A stretch of 64,000 bases of DNA from Cytobacillus pseudoceanisediminis (GCF_023516215.1 NZ_CP097349.1:682001-746000); one strand, 5' to 3'. Shown: positions 1 to 9,244, numbered from the stretch's first letter. Translations and numbers: made by a program. The notes: a model not told the origin generated them from the sequence alone.

Positions 1-755
1 CTGAATTTGATAATTCGCACGAGATCCAAATTTCTTCTGTAAAATTATCAGCAATAATAAAGCAGACCGTGTTTGCAGCTTCGAAGAATGATACAAGGCC
101 GGTGCTCACAGGAGTGCATATGATTGTTAAAGAAAATCACTTTTCGTGTGCGGCAACTGACTCACATCGTTTAGCGTTTCTGCAGACAAGGATCGCTTCT
201 GCTTCCAAAGGGTCTTTCATTGTTCCAGGCTCGAGCCTAAAGGAACTTTTAAAGCTATTGGCTCATCAGGAAGAAAGTGAAGTACAAATCTTCTCATCAG
301 AGAGCTATTTAGTTTTCAAAACAAAATCGATCATGCTCTGTTCACGGCTTATTGAAGGCAAGTATCCTGATGTAACTGGACTCATCCCGAATGAAGCGAA
401 AACAGTTATAAAACTGGACGCAAAAAAACTATTAAAGGGAATTGACCGTGCCTGCCTGTTTGCCCTCGAATGGAAGAATAACAATGTCCTCCTGGAGATA
501 AAAGAAGGGGCATTGAAAATATCTTCAGTTTCCTCTGCCATTGGAAAAATTGAAGAAACACAGCCTCTGTTAGAAATCACCGGCGAGCGGGAACTATCCA
601 TATCACTTGATGGGAACTTTTTAATGGATGCCCTAAAAGCTATTCAGGAAGAGCATGTACTTTTAAGCTTCAGCGGTTCAATGAAGCCGGTTATAATCAA
701 GCCTGTCAGCGGCGAATCTTATATTCAGCTTGTTTCGCCCGTCCGTTCGTATTGA
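1..755 (+). CDS. DNA polymerase III beta sliding clamp paralogue (5' truncated)
   Basis: The reading frame is open from base 3 and runs in from the left edge, so the N-terminal third of a roughly 375-residue protein is missing. About 250 residues remain. They hold clamp signatures: PVLTGVHM, the VPGSSLKELLKLL stretch, LIEGKYPDVTGLIP, and the C-terminal LVSPVRSY, which resembles the ligand-pocket end of DnaN. The family forms the ring clamp that tethers polymerase and repair factors to DNA. Nothing of the dnaA-dnaN-recF origin region follows, so this is probably a second beta-clamp copy rather than the replicative dnaN; that is inference. A hairpin terminator lies directly downstream, making it the last gene of its unit. 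Confidence 0.85.
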   Translation, partial: EFDNSHEIQISSVKLSAIIKQTVFAASKNDTRPVLTGVHMIVKENHFSCAATDSHRLAFLQTRIASASKGSFIVPGSSLKELLKLLAHQEESEVQIFSSESYLVFKTKSIMLCSRLIEGKYPDVTGLIPNEAKTVIKLDAKKLLKGIDRACLFALEWKNNNVLLEIKEGALKISSVSSAIGKIEETQPLLEITGERELSISLDGNFLMDALKAIQEEHVLLSFSGSMKPVIIKPVSGESYIQLVSPVRSY

Positions 756-800
756 GAGCAGTCTTCTTACAGAATAAATGACATTTCTAAATCACTTTTT

Positions 801-845
801 GCACCATTCACCAGCTGGGACAGCTGGCGGATGGTGCTTTTTTAT
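801..845 (+). terminator. Intrinsic terminator after the clamp gene
   Basis: The arms GCACCAT and ATGGTGC enclose a further CCAGCTG/CAGCTGG pairing, and a run of T follows. It closes the beta-clamp transcript. Confidence 0.85.
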
Positions 846-907
846 GACTTACCATTACAAGTCTATATTTCCATTTCCATCCATTATAAAATAGAAGGGA
901 TGTAAAA

Positions 908-971
908 CTTAAGAAATGCAGATTCAATCTTAAGAAATTCTTAAGATTTCTATTACATTAATGTTAAGATT
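908..971 (+). promoter_or_regulatory. CTTAAG repeat cluster, probable response-regulator operator
   Basis: CTTAAGAAAT occurs at 908 and 929 and CTTAAGATTT at 940, with a partial GTTAAGATTT near 963. Positions 929-945 form a near-perfect 17-bp palindrome. The cluster lies 70-115 bp upstream of the OmpR-type regulator. Direct repeats at 10-21 bp spacing suit dimeric OmpR/PhoB-class binding, so autoregulation is the likely role (inference). Confidence 0.5.
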
Positions 972-1021
972 TTGCGTTTAGTATAAAAATATGAAAAGAG
1001 CACCTTGAAAGCAGGGGGATT

Positions 1022-1714
1022 ATGGATAACTATTATGTACTCGTTGTAGATGATGAAAAAGAGATAAGAGATGCTATAGAAATTTATCTTAAAAATGAAG
1101 GCATTACTGTATTAAAAGCGAAAGATGGAATCGAAGCTCTGGAGATATTGAATGAGAATCAGGTGCATCTGATTATTTTGGATGTCATGATGCCAAAGCT
1201 GGATGGCATTTCAGCTACATATAAAATTCGCGAAAAGAAAAACATCCCGATTATTATTCTGAGTGCCAAAACAGAGGATACAGATAAAATCCTGGGGCTG
1301 CAGGTTGGAGCTGATGATTATGTGACCAAGCCTTTCAATCCTATGGAATTGGTTGCCCGTGTGAAATCACAGCTGAGAAGATATGTGACATTCGGAACGT
1401 TTGAAGGAGTCAAAAAAGTGATTGATCTGAACGGTCTCATGCTGGATAAGGAAGCAAAAGAAGTGAGTGTTAATGGAGAGCCAGTGAAAATGACTCCGAT
1501 CGAGTATAAAATTGTGGAACTTTTAATGACGAATGCCGGACGCGTTTTTTCCATTAATGAAATTTATGAACGGGTATGGAACGAGCCGTACTATAACGCA
1601 GAAAATACGGTGGCAGTCCATATTCGGAAAATCCGTGAAAAGATTGAAATCGACCCGAAAAATCCGAGATATTTAAAGGTGGTATGGGGAATTGGATACA
1701 AGATGGAAAAATAA
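1022..1714 (+). CDS. OmpR/PhoB-family response regulator
   Basis: This 230-residue two-component regulator has an N-terminal receiver domain (about residues 4-118) with the acidic pair VVDDEKE, the phospho-acceptor Asp in LILDVMMPKLDG, and the switch Lys in DDYVTKPFNP. A C-terminal winged helix follows (about 130-229; MTPIEYKIVELL and a recognition helix ending in VAVHIRKIREKIE). The ATG follows a GGGGG-rich ribosome site at about 1013. The histidine kinase starts inside its last codons, so the pair is translationally coupled. The style is VanR-like, but I cannot assign a signal. The CTTAAG repeats upstream are candidate own-operator sites. Confidence 0.92.
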   Translation: MDNYYVLVVDDEKEIRDAIEIYLKNEGITVLKAKDGIEALEILNENQVHLIILDVMMPKLDGISATYKIREKKNIPIIILSAKTEDTDKILGLQVGADDYVTKPFNPMELVARVKSQLRRYVTFGTFEGVKKVIDLNGLMLDKEAKEVSVNGEPVKMTPIEYKIVELLMTNAGRVFSINEIYERVWNEPYYNAENTVAVHIRKIREKIEIDPKNPRYLKVVWGIGYKMEK

Positions 1715-3910
1715 ATTCATCATTGCGATGATAACGGTTTTATTTGCTTACGGAGCGAGCGGCGTTTTGTCTGTTCTAATAAACGGAAGGGAATATGCAA
1801 ACCCGGACTATTTTCACACAAATCAGTTTAGAAGTGATTTGGATCAATATGCCGGATACCTGGAAATGTTCGAACTGAATAACCTTACCCTCGAAAAAGC
1901 TAAGGAAGCCATCGAGGTGTCGGAAGAGGACATCCATGAACATCGCTATCGTTATGGGACTCTGCCTGAACAAATAGATAATATTAGAAGCCAATATGAA
2001 TATAGAATCCAAGAGGCAAAGGACACTGAAAATAATGAATTTGCCAAGGCTTTAACCGATCAGATGAACAAAAGAATCGAGGATATTACGAAGAACTTTG
2101 AGAGCGATGAACACGTACGCCCCAAAGTGATAAAAGAAAAAGAAGAAAAAATAGAAGAGTTTTTCAAGGAAAAAGAACAATTGCGGGATCAGTATGACTT
2201 TTATGAGGATTCATTTACTTATTATTTTGAGGACACTTCCACTGGTGAAGTATACACCAATTTAACTTTGTCCAAAAATGAGTCTCCGGATGAAGTAATG
2301 AAAAAAGAGATGGTTTATCATACCGATTACACCATGGACAAAAATTACTTCCTTCATATTATTATGGGGGGTATGAGGGGTTTGAACAGTCGCTGGTAGA
2401 ATCGCAATCAGGCTACTTCAAAGGACAAATTGGCCTGGCTAAAAATCTTCCTGATTCAAATATGTTCATTGACCAAAATAATCTTTTCAAACAAAAGCAG
2501 ATTGTATTATTAATCTATGGCGGCTCAGCGGTTTTGGCTGTTATCGCTGCATTGATTGCTGGCAGAAGGTCAAAGGCCCTGTCTGCTGAAATCAAAAGGT
2601 GGGAGCCTTTATATAATAAGCTCCCTATTGATTTAAGAATAATCTTCTTGGGATTGACAGTAATAGGGAGCAGTTTAGCTCTTTTTCTGATAAATGATTT
2701 TTTAATAGACTCCTACAATATCCTGCCGCGTGTTATTGAATTGATTATTGTGCTACTTGGAGCATCTGTTCTATGCGGTCTGACAATTGTTCAGCTCAAA
2801 TATATCGCGGGTGAATTTAAGGACTTGGAAAACGCAAAGGCAGTTTTGAAAAAGAGTCTGGTTTATAGAACGGCTGGCGGTTTGAAAACCAGCCTGCAGG
2901 AAGCCTTTTTAAACCGGAGTACAGGAACGCAGCTGTTTGTTGTTCTAATAATCATCTTTGGAATGGGAATGGGTTCAATTGTCATGTTCTTCCATCCGCT
3001 ATTTGCCCTGTTTTATGTAATGCTCTTAGCGTTTGCAGGTATTCCGCTGGTTATGGCACTAATCAGGCGCTTAGGCTATTTCAACCGAATTGTTGAGACC
3101 GCAAATGAATTGGCAACGGGTCACATGGGCCAGGACTTGCCGGTTAAAGGAAAAGGTGTTCTGGCTTCACTCGCAGGAAATATTAATGTATTGAAGCAGG
3201 GCGTCAAAACTTCCCTTAGCGAGCAGGCAAAAAGCGAAAGGCTGAAAACGGAGCTGATAACAAATGTCAGTCACGATCTAAGAACACCATTAACTTCCAT
3301 TATTACGTACACGGAGCTGCTGAAGTCAGGTGAGGTTTCTGAGGACGATCGCTCTGCCTACCTTGAAATCATTGACCGGAAGTCTAAACGTCTAAAGGTT
3401 TTGATTGATGATTTATTCGAAGTCTCGAAAATGGCTAGCGGCAATATTGAGCTCCGGAAGGAAAGAGTGGATCTTATCCAGCTGCTGCAGCAGGCTCTCG
3501 CGGAGCATAATAACGCTATTAATGAATCCAATCTGCATTTCAGAGTAACCAAACCTGATCATCCGGCAATCGCATTTGTAGATGGCCAAAAGCTCTGGCG
3601 AGTCTTTGATAATTTAATTGGCAATATACTGAAATACTCATTGGAAAACTCAAGGGTCTATATTGCGATAGCGAAAGTGAAAGGCCAGGCAGTTATAACG
3701 TTTAAAAATGTTTCTAAATATGAATTGGACGATCAAAGCGAAGAACTGTTCGAGCGTTTCAAACGAGGAGATAAATCAAGGCATACAGATGGTTCAGGCC
3801 TGGGGCTTGCCATAGCCAAATCGATTATTGATCTTCATGATGGAAATCTTGAAATAGATACAGATGGTGACTTGTTCAAGGTGAGCATTTCACTGAATAT
3901 AGAGGAGTAA
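1692..3910 (+). CDS. Membrane sensor histidine kinase (frame broken at a G run)
   Basis: Two adjacent frames make one kinase of about 739 residues. The first (TTG at 1692, overlapping the regulator by 23 bp) has an N-terminal membrane helix and a long, highly charged, coiled-coil-prone external segment rich in Glu and Lys. It stops at 2399, but the next frame already continues the protein from about 2372. The junction is the G6 run at 2366-2371; one more G restores the frame. The second part has about five membrane helices, a dimerisation domain with the phospho-acceptor His (NVSHDLRTP, near residue 527), an N box (DNLIGNILKYS) and a G box (GSGLGLAIAKS). It is the partner of the adjacent regulator. 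The break may be a sequence error. Confidence 0.85.
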
Positions 3911-3926
3911 GGGAAGAGGATGGATT

Positions 3927-4427
3927 ATGGATATTACCGAGCTGTATACGTGTCATTATAAACGCCTTTATCATATATGTTTCTCAATGACAAGAGACGC
4001 TTATCTTGCGGAGGATATCGTTCAAGAAACTTTTATTAAAGCCATGAAGAAAGCGGAAACGATTATCGATGAAGAAAAAGCGGGGGCATGGCTGTCTGTC
4101 ATTGCCCGAAGGACTGCCCTGGACGCTATTCGGAGAGAAAGGCGGAAGGCTGCTGTGCCGATGGAGCAGGACATGCTCGAATGTCTCGGTGTTGCTACAA
4201 AACAGAATGTCGAGCAGGAAGTTGAATCCGGCTTTGCTGCTGAGGAAATCACCGGGGCTGTAAAGAAGCTGACAGGCAGCTATAGAGATATTCTTTTGCT
4301 GAAAATAGACCGGGGATTAAAGGAAAGGGAAATAGCGGCTATGCTTAATTTAAATCCTTCAACTGTAAAAACCAGAATCTTCAGGGCTCGAAAGCAGCTG
4401 AAAATGATGGTGAAAATGGGGGCATAA
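3927..4427 (+). CDS. ECF-type RNA polymerase sigma factor
   Basis: The 166-residue protein has region 2 (about 9-75; AEDIVQETFIKAMKK and the WLSVIARRTALDAIRRERR DNA-melting/binding stretch) and region 4 (about 110-160; the helix-turn-helix LKEREIAAMLNLNPSTVKTR). Such factors redirect core polymerase to stress or envelope promoters. It starts 16 bp after the kinase gene, so it is co-transcribed with the two-component system. No anti-sigma gene follows, and a terminator comes right after, so the upstream kinase system may control it directly (inference). Confidence 0.9.
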   Translation: MDITELYTCHYKRLYHICFSMTRDAYLAEDIVQETFIKAMKKAETIIDEEKAGAWLSVIARRTALDAIRRERRKAAVPMEQDMLECLGVATKQNVEQEVESGFAAEEITGAVKKLTGSYRDILLLKIDRGLKEREIAAMLNLNPSTVKTRIFRARKQLKMMVKMGA

Positions 4428-4431
4428 TAAC

Positions 4432-4470
4432 GAGCAATTGGCCAATAAGATTGGCCGCTTGCTCTCTTTT
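4432..4470 (+). terminator. Intrinsic terminator of the regulator-kinase-sigma operon
   Basis: The arms GAGCAA and TTGCTC, with an inner TTGGCC pairing, are followed by a short T-rich tail. The structure sits just after the sigma stop codon. Confidence 0.75.
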
Positions 4471-4631
4471 ACATTTATCCTTCCGGCATGGGTGTCGTAG
4501 CAGACTCGAATCCGATGGAATTGTACTTCTTCATATCAGGTCAATTGTCTTCGCCTCCTTTGCATAGCAGACGTCCGAATTAGTAAATAATAATAATATA
4601 AACTTTCGAGAAAGAGATATAAGGAATAACT

Positions 4632-5111
4632 ATGATCTTACTTATAGCTTCAATAATCGCCTTTAATATGATTGCCTTCAAAATAAATAAAAAAATGACT
4701 CCCAGCCAAGTATTGCAAATCTGGACTTTTACAATAGCTTTTCAGATGTTATTTGATTTAGTTGTTGAATTTAAACATCATCATTATTGGTACTTTTCTC
4801 CAGGTGTTGAATGGGCAGGCTTGCTGCCGAGGTTATTTTTAATTCCGCCGGTAAACATCATTTTTTTGAACGGATACCCTTTTTCAAAAGGGATTATTAA
4901 AAAAATGGTTTATATGTTTTTCTTTGTTGCGGCAATTATCCTTTATGAAATGGCGGCTCTGCTTCCTGAACCCTGGGGTTACTTTAATTATGGTACATGG
5001 AAAATATGGTATTCGATTATGGTAGATCCATTTCTTCTGCTGTCTCTCGTTTTATTTTATAAATTTATGATTTTATTAGAGCAGAAAAGTTCTTTCCATC
5101 AAAAGTATTGA
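4632..5111 (+). CDS. CBO0543-like integral membrane protein
   Basis: A 159-residue hydrophobic protein with about five membrane helices. Its His/Trp/Tyr-rich motifs (FKHHHYWYFSPGVEW and LPEPWGYFNYGTW) match the CBO0543 family seen widely in Bacillaceae, which has no known function. A purine-rich AGGAATA stretch precedes the ATG. A decayed, apparently related reading frame follows directly, which suggests an ancestral tandem pair. The family assignment rests on recognition only. Confidence 0.6.
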   Translation: MILLIASIIAFNMIAFKINKKMTPSQVLQIWTFTIAFQMLFDLVVEFKHHHYWYFSPGVEWAGLLPRLFLIPPVNIIFLNGYPFSKGIIKKMVYMFFFVAAIILYEMAALLPEPWGYFNYGTWKIWYSIMVDPFLLLSLVLFYKFMILLEQKSSFHQKY

Positions 5112-5129
5112 AACAATAAAAGGCGGTTC

Positions 5130-5669
5130 ATTGTATGTATTGGTTTCCTTATCTTTCCTTGCCAAATAATCTGATAAAAGCTCTTATCGAAAATAGAAAT
5201 TTACGTCAGCTGGGTTGTCATTGCTTTAATTAACTTAAGAACGGATGCAATGCTAAGTTTATATTTTCGCCTATATAAGCTAAAAAGCGGGGAAGCGTAG
5301 CTGGGAGTCCGTATCATTGAACTGACTCTTGAAAGCATCATTTGGGATTATTTTTTTAAATTTCATGCCAGAAAGCAAGCCTCTTTTTTCTTCTATACAG
5401 CAGCCTGGGTCATTTTTTCACTTCTTTTCGACTGGGTTACAGTCAAGAATTATTTCTCCTGTAAAAGTGGTATCATGCCCCCTATTTTTATGTGTTTGAT
5501 TTGCATATTATTAGGTGAAATTAAAGCTTCCTGCTTGTGCCGGAAGCTCATTATCTGTTTGGGAGCCTATCTTTATGCCTGGCCATTCTGTTATCGAACA
5601 ATTTTTTTGCCTCGTGCTTTATCAAACCTCGAAGTGTTGTCAGTATTTTCATGTTTATCACCACTATAG
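5130..5669 (+). pseudogene. Degraded membrane-protein gene, possibly a second CBO0543-like copy
   Basis: Short hydrophobic stretches occur in successive frames: one opening MYWFPYLSLP near 5135, one at about 5200-5300 (IYVSWVVIAL), and one open from 5301 to 5669 (FFFYTAAWVIFSLLFDWV, then MPPIFMCLICILLGE). None has a convincing start and ribosome site, and several stops intervene. Together they look like one multi-helix protein broken by several indels. The position right after the CBO0543-like gene suggests a relative. It fills the otherwise gene-free gap before 5882. Confidence 0.4.
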
Positions 5670-5730
5670 AAATATGCCGCAAAAATCATTCAGTGCAAGT
5701 CCTTATATCTGCTAAGGTGAGGAACAAAAG

Positions 5731-5766
5731 ACTCCTGCTCCGTTAATTAGAGGCAGGAGTTTTTTA
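5731..5766 (+). terminator. Intrinsic terminator
   Basis: Perfect arms ACTCCTGC and GCAGGAGT are followed by TTTTTT. Confidence 0.85.
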
Positions 5767-5881
5767 TTTCATTTTTGGGGAGAACATTCAATTTTCGATA
5801 AAATCCATATTTTCCCCTGCTGAAAAAGGGTTTTTATTATTGATATAATAGATGGATGTGTACAGCGGAGGTGAAAACAGC

Positions 5882-6247
5882 ATGAATGCATTTATTAATG
5901 TGGTTAAAGAATCATTTAATTTCAGCGGAAGATCCAGACGAAGAGAATATTGGATGTTTATTTTGTTTACATTTCTCATCTCAATCATTTTAACTATTAT
6001 TGAGATGATTTTTGGATGGGAGATTACAGAGGACATTGGAGTCCTTACAACTCTTTTCTCTCTGATTATGTTAATTCCGAGTCTTTCTGTAACTGTCAGA
6101 AGGCTGCACGACACCGGGAAAAGCGGCTGGTGGATTCTAATTTCTTTGATTCCTTTAATCGGGGGGATTATAATCCTCATCTTTACTCTAATGGATAGTG
6201 AACCTGGATCAAATAAATACGGGCCATATCCTAAAAAAGCAGTATAA
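5882..6247 (+). CDS. DUF805 membrane protein
   Basis: The 121-residue protein has four predicted helices and the DUF805 layout: an N-terminal NFSGRSRRREYWMF motif, a central TVRRLHDTGKSGWW motif, and a C-terminal GSNKYGPYP end. The start is the ATG at 5882, ten bases after GGAGGTG; an in-frame ATG at 5852 lacks a ribosome site. The function of DUF805 is unknown. It stands alone between two terminators. Confidence 0.88.
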   Translation: MNAFINVVKESFNFSGRSRRREYWMFILFTFLISIILTIIEMIFGWEITEDIGVLTTLFSLIMLIPSLSVTVRRLHDTGKSGWWILISLIPLIGGIIILIFTLMDSEPGSNKYGPYPKKAV

Positions 6248-6254
6248 TAAAAAT

Positions 6255-6281
6255 CTTCAGCCGCCTTGGCTGGAGTTTTTT
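6255..6281 (+). terminator. Intrinsic terminator after DUF805 gene
   Basis: CTTCAGCC pairs with GGCTGGAG (one G-U pair) before a seven-base T run. Confidence 0.8.
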
Positions 6282-6350
6282 TGAAACCTTTTTTTAGAAA
6301 ATTCGTATTACTAATAAGTGGTACTCTTTACCCGGAAGTGAGGAATTTTG

Positions 6351-6895
6351 GTGAGGAATCGAATATTGAAGAGATTTTCCTATCTTTTTACTGGTGAAAC
6401 AACGAGTCTCATAATGTTTGTTTTTGTTAGTTATATGGTGAATTATGCTTATCCTGATCTCCATTTATATTCACTTTTTCTTTCTGGTCATCGTTTCTGC
6501 TGCTGGAGTTTTTACTCCTTCAAGGCTCCATTTATTGGTTTGTAAAATGGAAGCGGTTAAAAAAAGAAAATACAGCTGCTGCACCGATAAGGCTGATTAA
6601 ACAGTTAAGGGCCATAAAAAAATGGAACATTGCTATCATAATAATTATTCCTGCTGCCTTCATAGCAGATTATTATATGTGGCAACCATCAACACCTCAG
6701 GGACTGACTATTGCCGCCTTTATCTATATCTTTGCCATCCTCGAGTATGTTAACTATTTTCATATTCAGTTATCTTATGATAATCGCTCTGACATTAACA
6801 GCCTCAAGCAGTCAAAGCGCTTTAAACAATCATGCTTGAGCAAAGACTTTAAAAGACTGAAAAATTTAAAAGCAAAAAGCAGGAATTTAGGGTGA
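6351..6895 (+). CDS. Unrecognised membrane protein, frame broken at a T run
   Basis: GTG at 6351 opens a frame (SYLFTGETTSLIMFVFVSYM) that stops at 6545. The frame used downstream is already meaningful from about 6473 (FWSSFLLLEFLLLQGSIYWF) and continues to 6895. One extra T in the run at 6475-6479 would join them into a protein of about 180 residues with four helices and a basic C-terminal tail. I do not recognise a named family. Its TGA overlaps the GTG of the following cytidine deaminase by four bases (GTGA), which implies translational coupling. Confidence 0.65.
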
Positions 6896-7301
6896 GCATA
6901 CTGAACACACATGACATGGAAATGATAGAATCAGCAAATAAATTAATGAAGAAATTATACCAGGAAGGAAAACATCATGTTGCCGCACCAGTCAGAACCA
7001 ATTCCGGCAAGGTCTATACTGCGGTGAATCTTGAAGCTTATGTTGGAAGAGCTGCTGTCTGTGCTGAAGCAATTGTACTTGGAAAAGCCATATCAGAAAG
7101 CGATCAGGAATTTGAGACTATTATTGCCGTACTATCAAACAGTGAAGGGTCTGATTCCCGTGTGGTCTCCCCATGGGAATGTGCAGGGAACTGGTGAGCG
7201 ATTATGGGGAAGATATACAAGTGATTCTGCCAGGTAAAGGCGATGTTTTTAGGAAATTTGGGGTAATGGAATTGCTGCCGGATAAGTCTAAAAGAATTTA
7301 G
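6892..7301 (+). CDS. Cytidine deaminase, frame broken at the zinc-site cysteine
   Basis: The N-terminal part matches zinc-dependent cytidine deaminases: HHVAAPVRTNSGKVYTAVNLE, then the catalytic Glu in the CAEAIVLGKA segment. The frame then breaks inside the second zinc motif. At 7171-7178 the sequence reads CCA TGG GA where PCGMC needs CCA TGC GGA, so one base is missing. Beyond that the right frame resumes (GMCRELVSDYGEDIQVILPG) to a stop at 7301, giving about 137 residues. The family deaminates cytidine to uridine in pyrimidine salvage. As written the enzyme would lose a zinc ligand pair. The neighbouring frameshifts suggest a sequence error. Confidence 0.8.
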
Positions 7302-7325
7302 TATATTGGAGGCGGATTTGTATGA

Positions 7326-8161
7326 ATGGGATTATATGCTAAATACAAAGGAAGAGATTCTGAACTTCCGCGACATAGAGAAAGAATCATGCATTCTATT
7401 GAAAAGGATTTGATACTTGATCAAAATGTATTATCTGTTTTTTATGGCGGTTCCATAGGAGAAAACAGTACGGATTTATTTTCAGACATTGATCTGCGGA
7501 TTATCGTGAATGATAAGGTATTTGAGGAATATAGGCTTAATAAAAAGGAAAGGGCGAAAAAATGGGGAAATGTATTATTCTTCGAAGATAATCCCCGCGC
7601 ATCACATACAGTTGCACACTATATTAATTTTATTAAAGTAGATGCATTTTATTATCGTTCCCAACAGCTCCAGCCATCTGTATGGCTTCAGAATATAAAG
7701 ATTGTTCATGATATGGCTGGAGTAATGCTTGCATTATCGGAAAAGTCAAAAGGTTTAACTTACCAGCCCGCTCTTGAGGAAGTAGAAAGCTGGAGAAATA
7801 AATTTTTTGCCTATGTACATGAGATATACAGAAGAGTGAGCCGGGGGAGATATATTATGCTCTGCACTGCCTGGACAATCTCCGGTTATCCATAGTAACA
7901 GCATGGCATATGGAAGCAGGGCTGCAGCCAAATACCTTTGGAGACTGGGCCAGATTGCAGGGAACAAGGAGCAAACTGGAAACCTGGCAGCTAAAACTAC
8001 TGGAGGAATGGTTCAGCAGTCCGGAACCCTCTGAAATTATGAAGGTAATGACAAGCATGTTCCCGGAATTCAGAAGAGTTCATGCATGTCTTTGTCACAA
8101 GGTTGGGCTGGAAGAAAATGATGATGTTTTGGCGGAAAAGGTACTAGGAATGGTTAATTAA
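7326..8161 (+). CDS. Nucleotidyltransferase-domain protein, frame broken at a G run
   Basis: The protein, about 279 residues when joined, starts at the ATG after GGAGGCGG. Near residues 40-58 it carries the polymerase-beta-type site GGS-x-GENSTDLFSDIDLR, with the two metal-binding Asp residues. This family includes aminoglycoside and lincosamide nucleotidyltransferases; the substrate here is unknown. The first frame ends at 7895, but the correct frame resumes at the G5 run 7843-7847 (EIYYALHCLDNLRLSIVTAWHME) and ends at 8161. One missing G explains the break. Confidence 0.8.
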
Positions 8162-8184
8162 GACAAAGAAAGCAGGCGAGACCA

Positions 8185-8538
8185 ATGGCGAAAGTAATCG
8201 GATTTGAATTAAACAGCCAGGATCCGGAAAAAGCAGCTGAGTTTTATTCCAATGTTTTCGGATGGGAGATTGAAGAACCGAATTGGGGATATTGGCCAGT
8301 CAAGACAGGAAATGACCAAAATCAAGCTGTAAATGGGGGCATCAGTAAAGGGCCAAACGATTATCCGCATGGAACCCGTATTCAGATAGAAGTGGAATCG
8401 ATTGACGAATCCATTTCTCTTGCAAAGGAAAATGGGGCAATGGTGGTAAGGGACAAAATGGAATTTGATGATTTCTATCTTGCCTATCTGGTGGATCCGG
8501 TCGGGCTTGGGTTTGGGCTTATACAGAAAAAGGGATAA
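8185..8538 (+). CDS. VOC-superfamily (glyoxalase-like) protein
   Basis: A 117-residue single-unit VOC fold protein: IGFELNSQDPEKAAEFYSNVFGW at the start, a GTRIQIEVESIDESI centre, and AYLVDPVGLGFGL at the end. The pattern is that of small glyoxalase/bleomycin-resistance-like proteins. The metal-ligand pattern is incomplete by eye, so the catalytic role is open. It lies 23 bp after the nucleotidyltransferase gene and is probably co-transcribed. Tandem array A begins about 120 bp downstream. Confidence 0.85.
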   Translation: MAKVIGFELNSQDPEKAAEFYSNVFGWEIEEPNWGYWPVKTGNDQNQAVNGGISKGPNDYPHGTRIQIEVESIDESISLAKENGAMVVRDKMEFDDFYLAYLVDPVGLGFGLIQKKG

Positions 8539-8657
8539 GAGTGATGTTTTAGTGGCGTCCCTCTTGCTTTCTGTCATGATAAAGGAGGTTTTCAATATTC
8601 AGCCGCCTGGTAACGATTCCATGGGAATGGCGGAATACATGATTCAAGAACTAATAA

Positions 8658-9165
8658 CGACGAAAAAGACGAAGGTCGAAGGAAAATGGGAGTTAATCGA
8701 GAAGAATAACGACGAAAAAGACGAGTGTCGAAGGAAAATGGTAGTTAATCGAGAAGAATAACGACGAAAAAGACGAAGGTCGAAGGAAAATGGGAGTTAA
8801 TCGAGAAGAATAACGACGAAAAAGACGAGTGTTGAAGGAAAATGGTAGTTAATCGAGAAGAATAACGACGAAAAAGACGAAGGTCGGAGGAAAATGGTAG
8901 TTAATCGAGAGGAATAACGACGAAAAAGACGAAGGTCGGAGGAAAATGGGGGTTAATTAAGAATAATAACGACGAAAAAGACAGGGGTAGAAGGAAAATG
9001 GTAGTTAGTCGAGATGAATAATGCCCAAAACGACGAGGGCCGAAGGAAAATGGGAGGTAATAAGAAGAATAACGGCGAAAATCCGAGTGTCGAAGGAAAA
9101 TGTAGTTAATCAAGAAGAATAATGACGAAAAAGACAAGGGTAGAAGGAAATGGTAGTTAATCCTG
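8658..9165 (+). repeat. Tandem array A, 52-bp period, about 10 copies
   Basis: CGACGAAAAAGACGA starts a unit at 8658, 8710, 8762, 8814, 8866, 8918 and 8970, exactly 52 bp apart. Degenerate copies follow near 9022, 9073 and 9123. Each unit continues through TCGAAGGAAAATGG and TTAATCGAGAAGAATAA. Copies 1-2 and 3-4 alternate two subtypes (GAAGGTCG...GGGAG and GAGTGT(C/T)G...GGTAG), so a 104-bp dimer was duplicated. There are no unique spacers. Reading frames through the array are repeat artefacts. It fills the gap between the VOC gene and the DUF1572 gene. Confidence 0.95.
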
Positions 9166-9244
9166 CGTCTCTTCAAAAAACGATTTCACAGGTATAGGTC
9201 CTAATGAGTCCCAATCTTACTGAAGTTAAAAAGGAGGCCATATT

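Noticed and set aside
8465-9176. ORFs through array A, including a 98-residue plus-strand and a 91-residue minus-strand frame
   Set aside because: Simple repeat translations overlapping the VOC gene end and the array; no family, no ribosome site.
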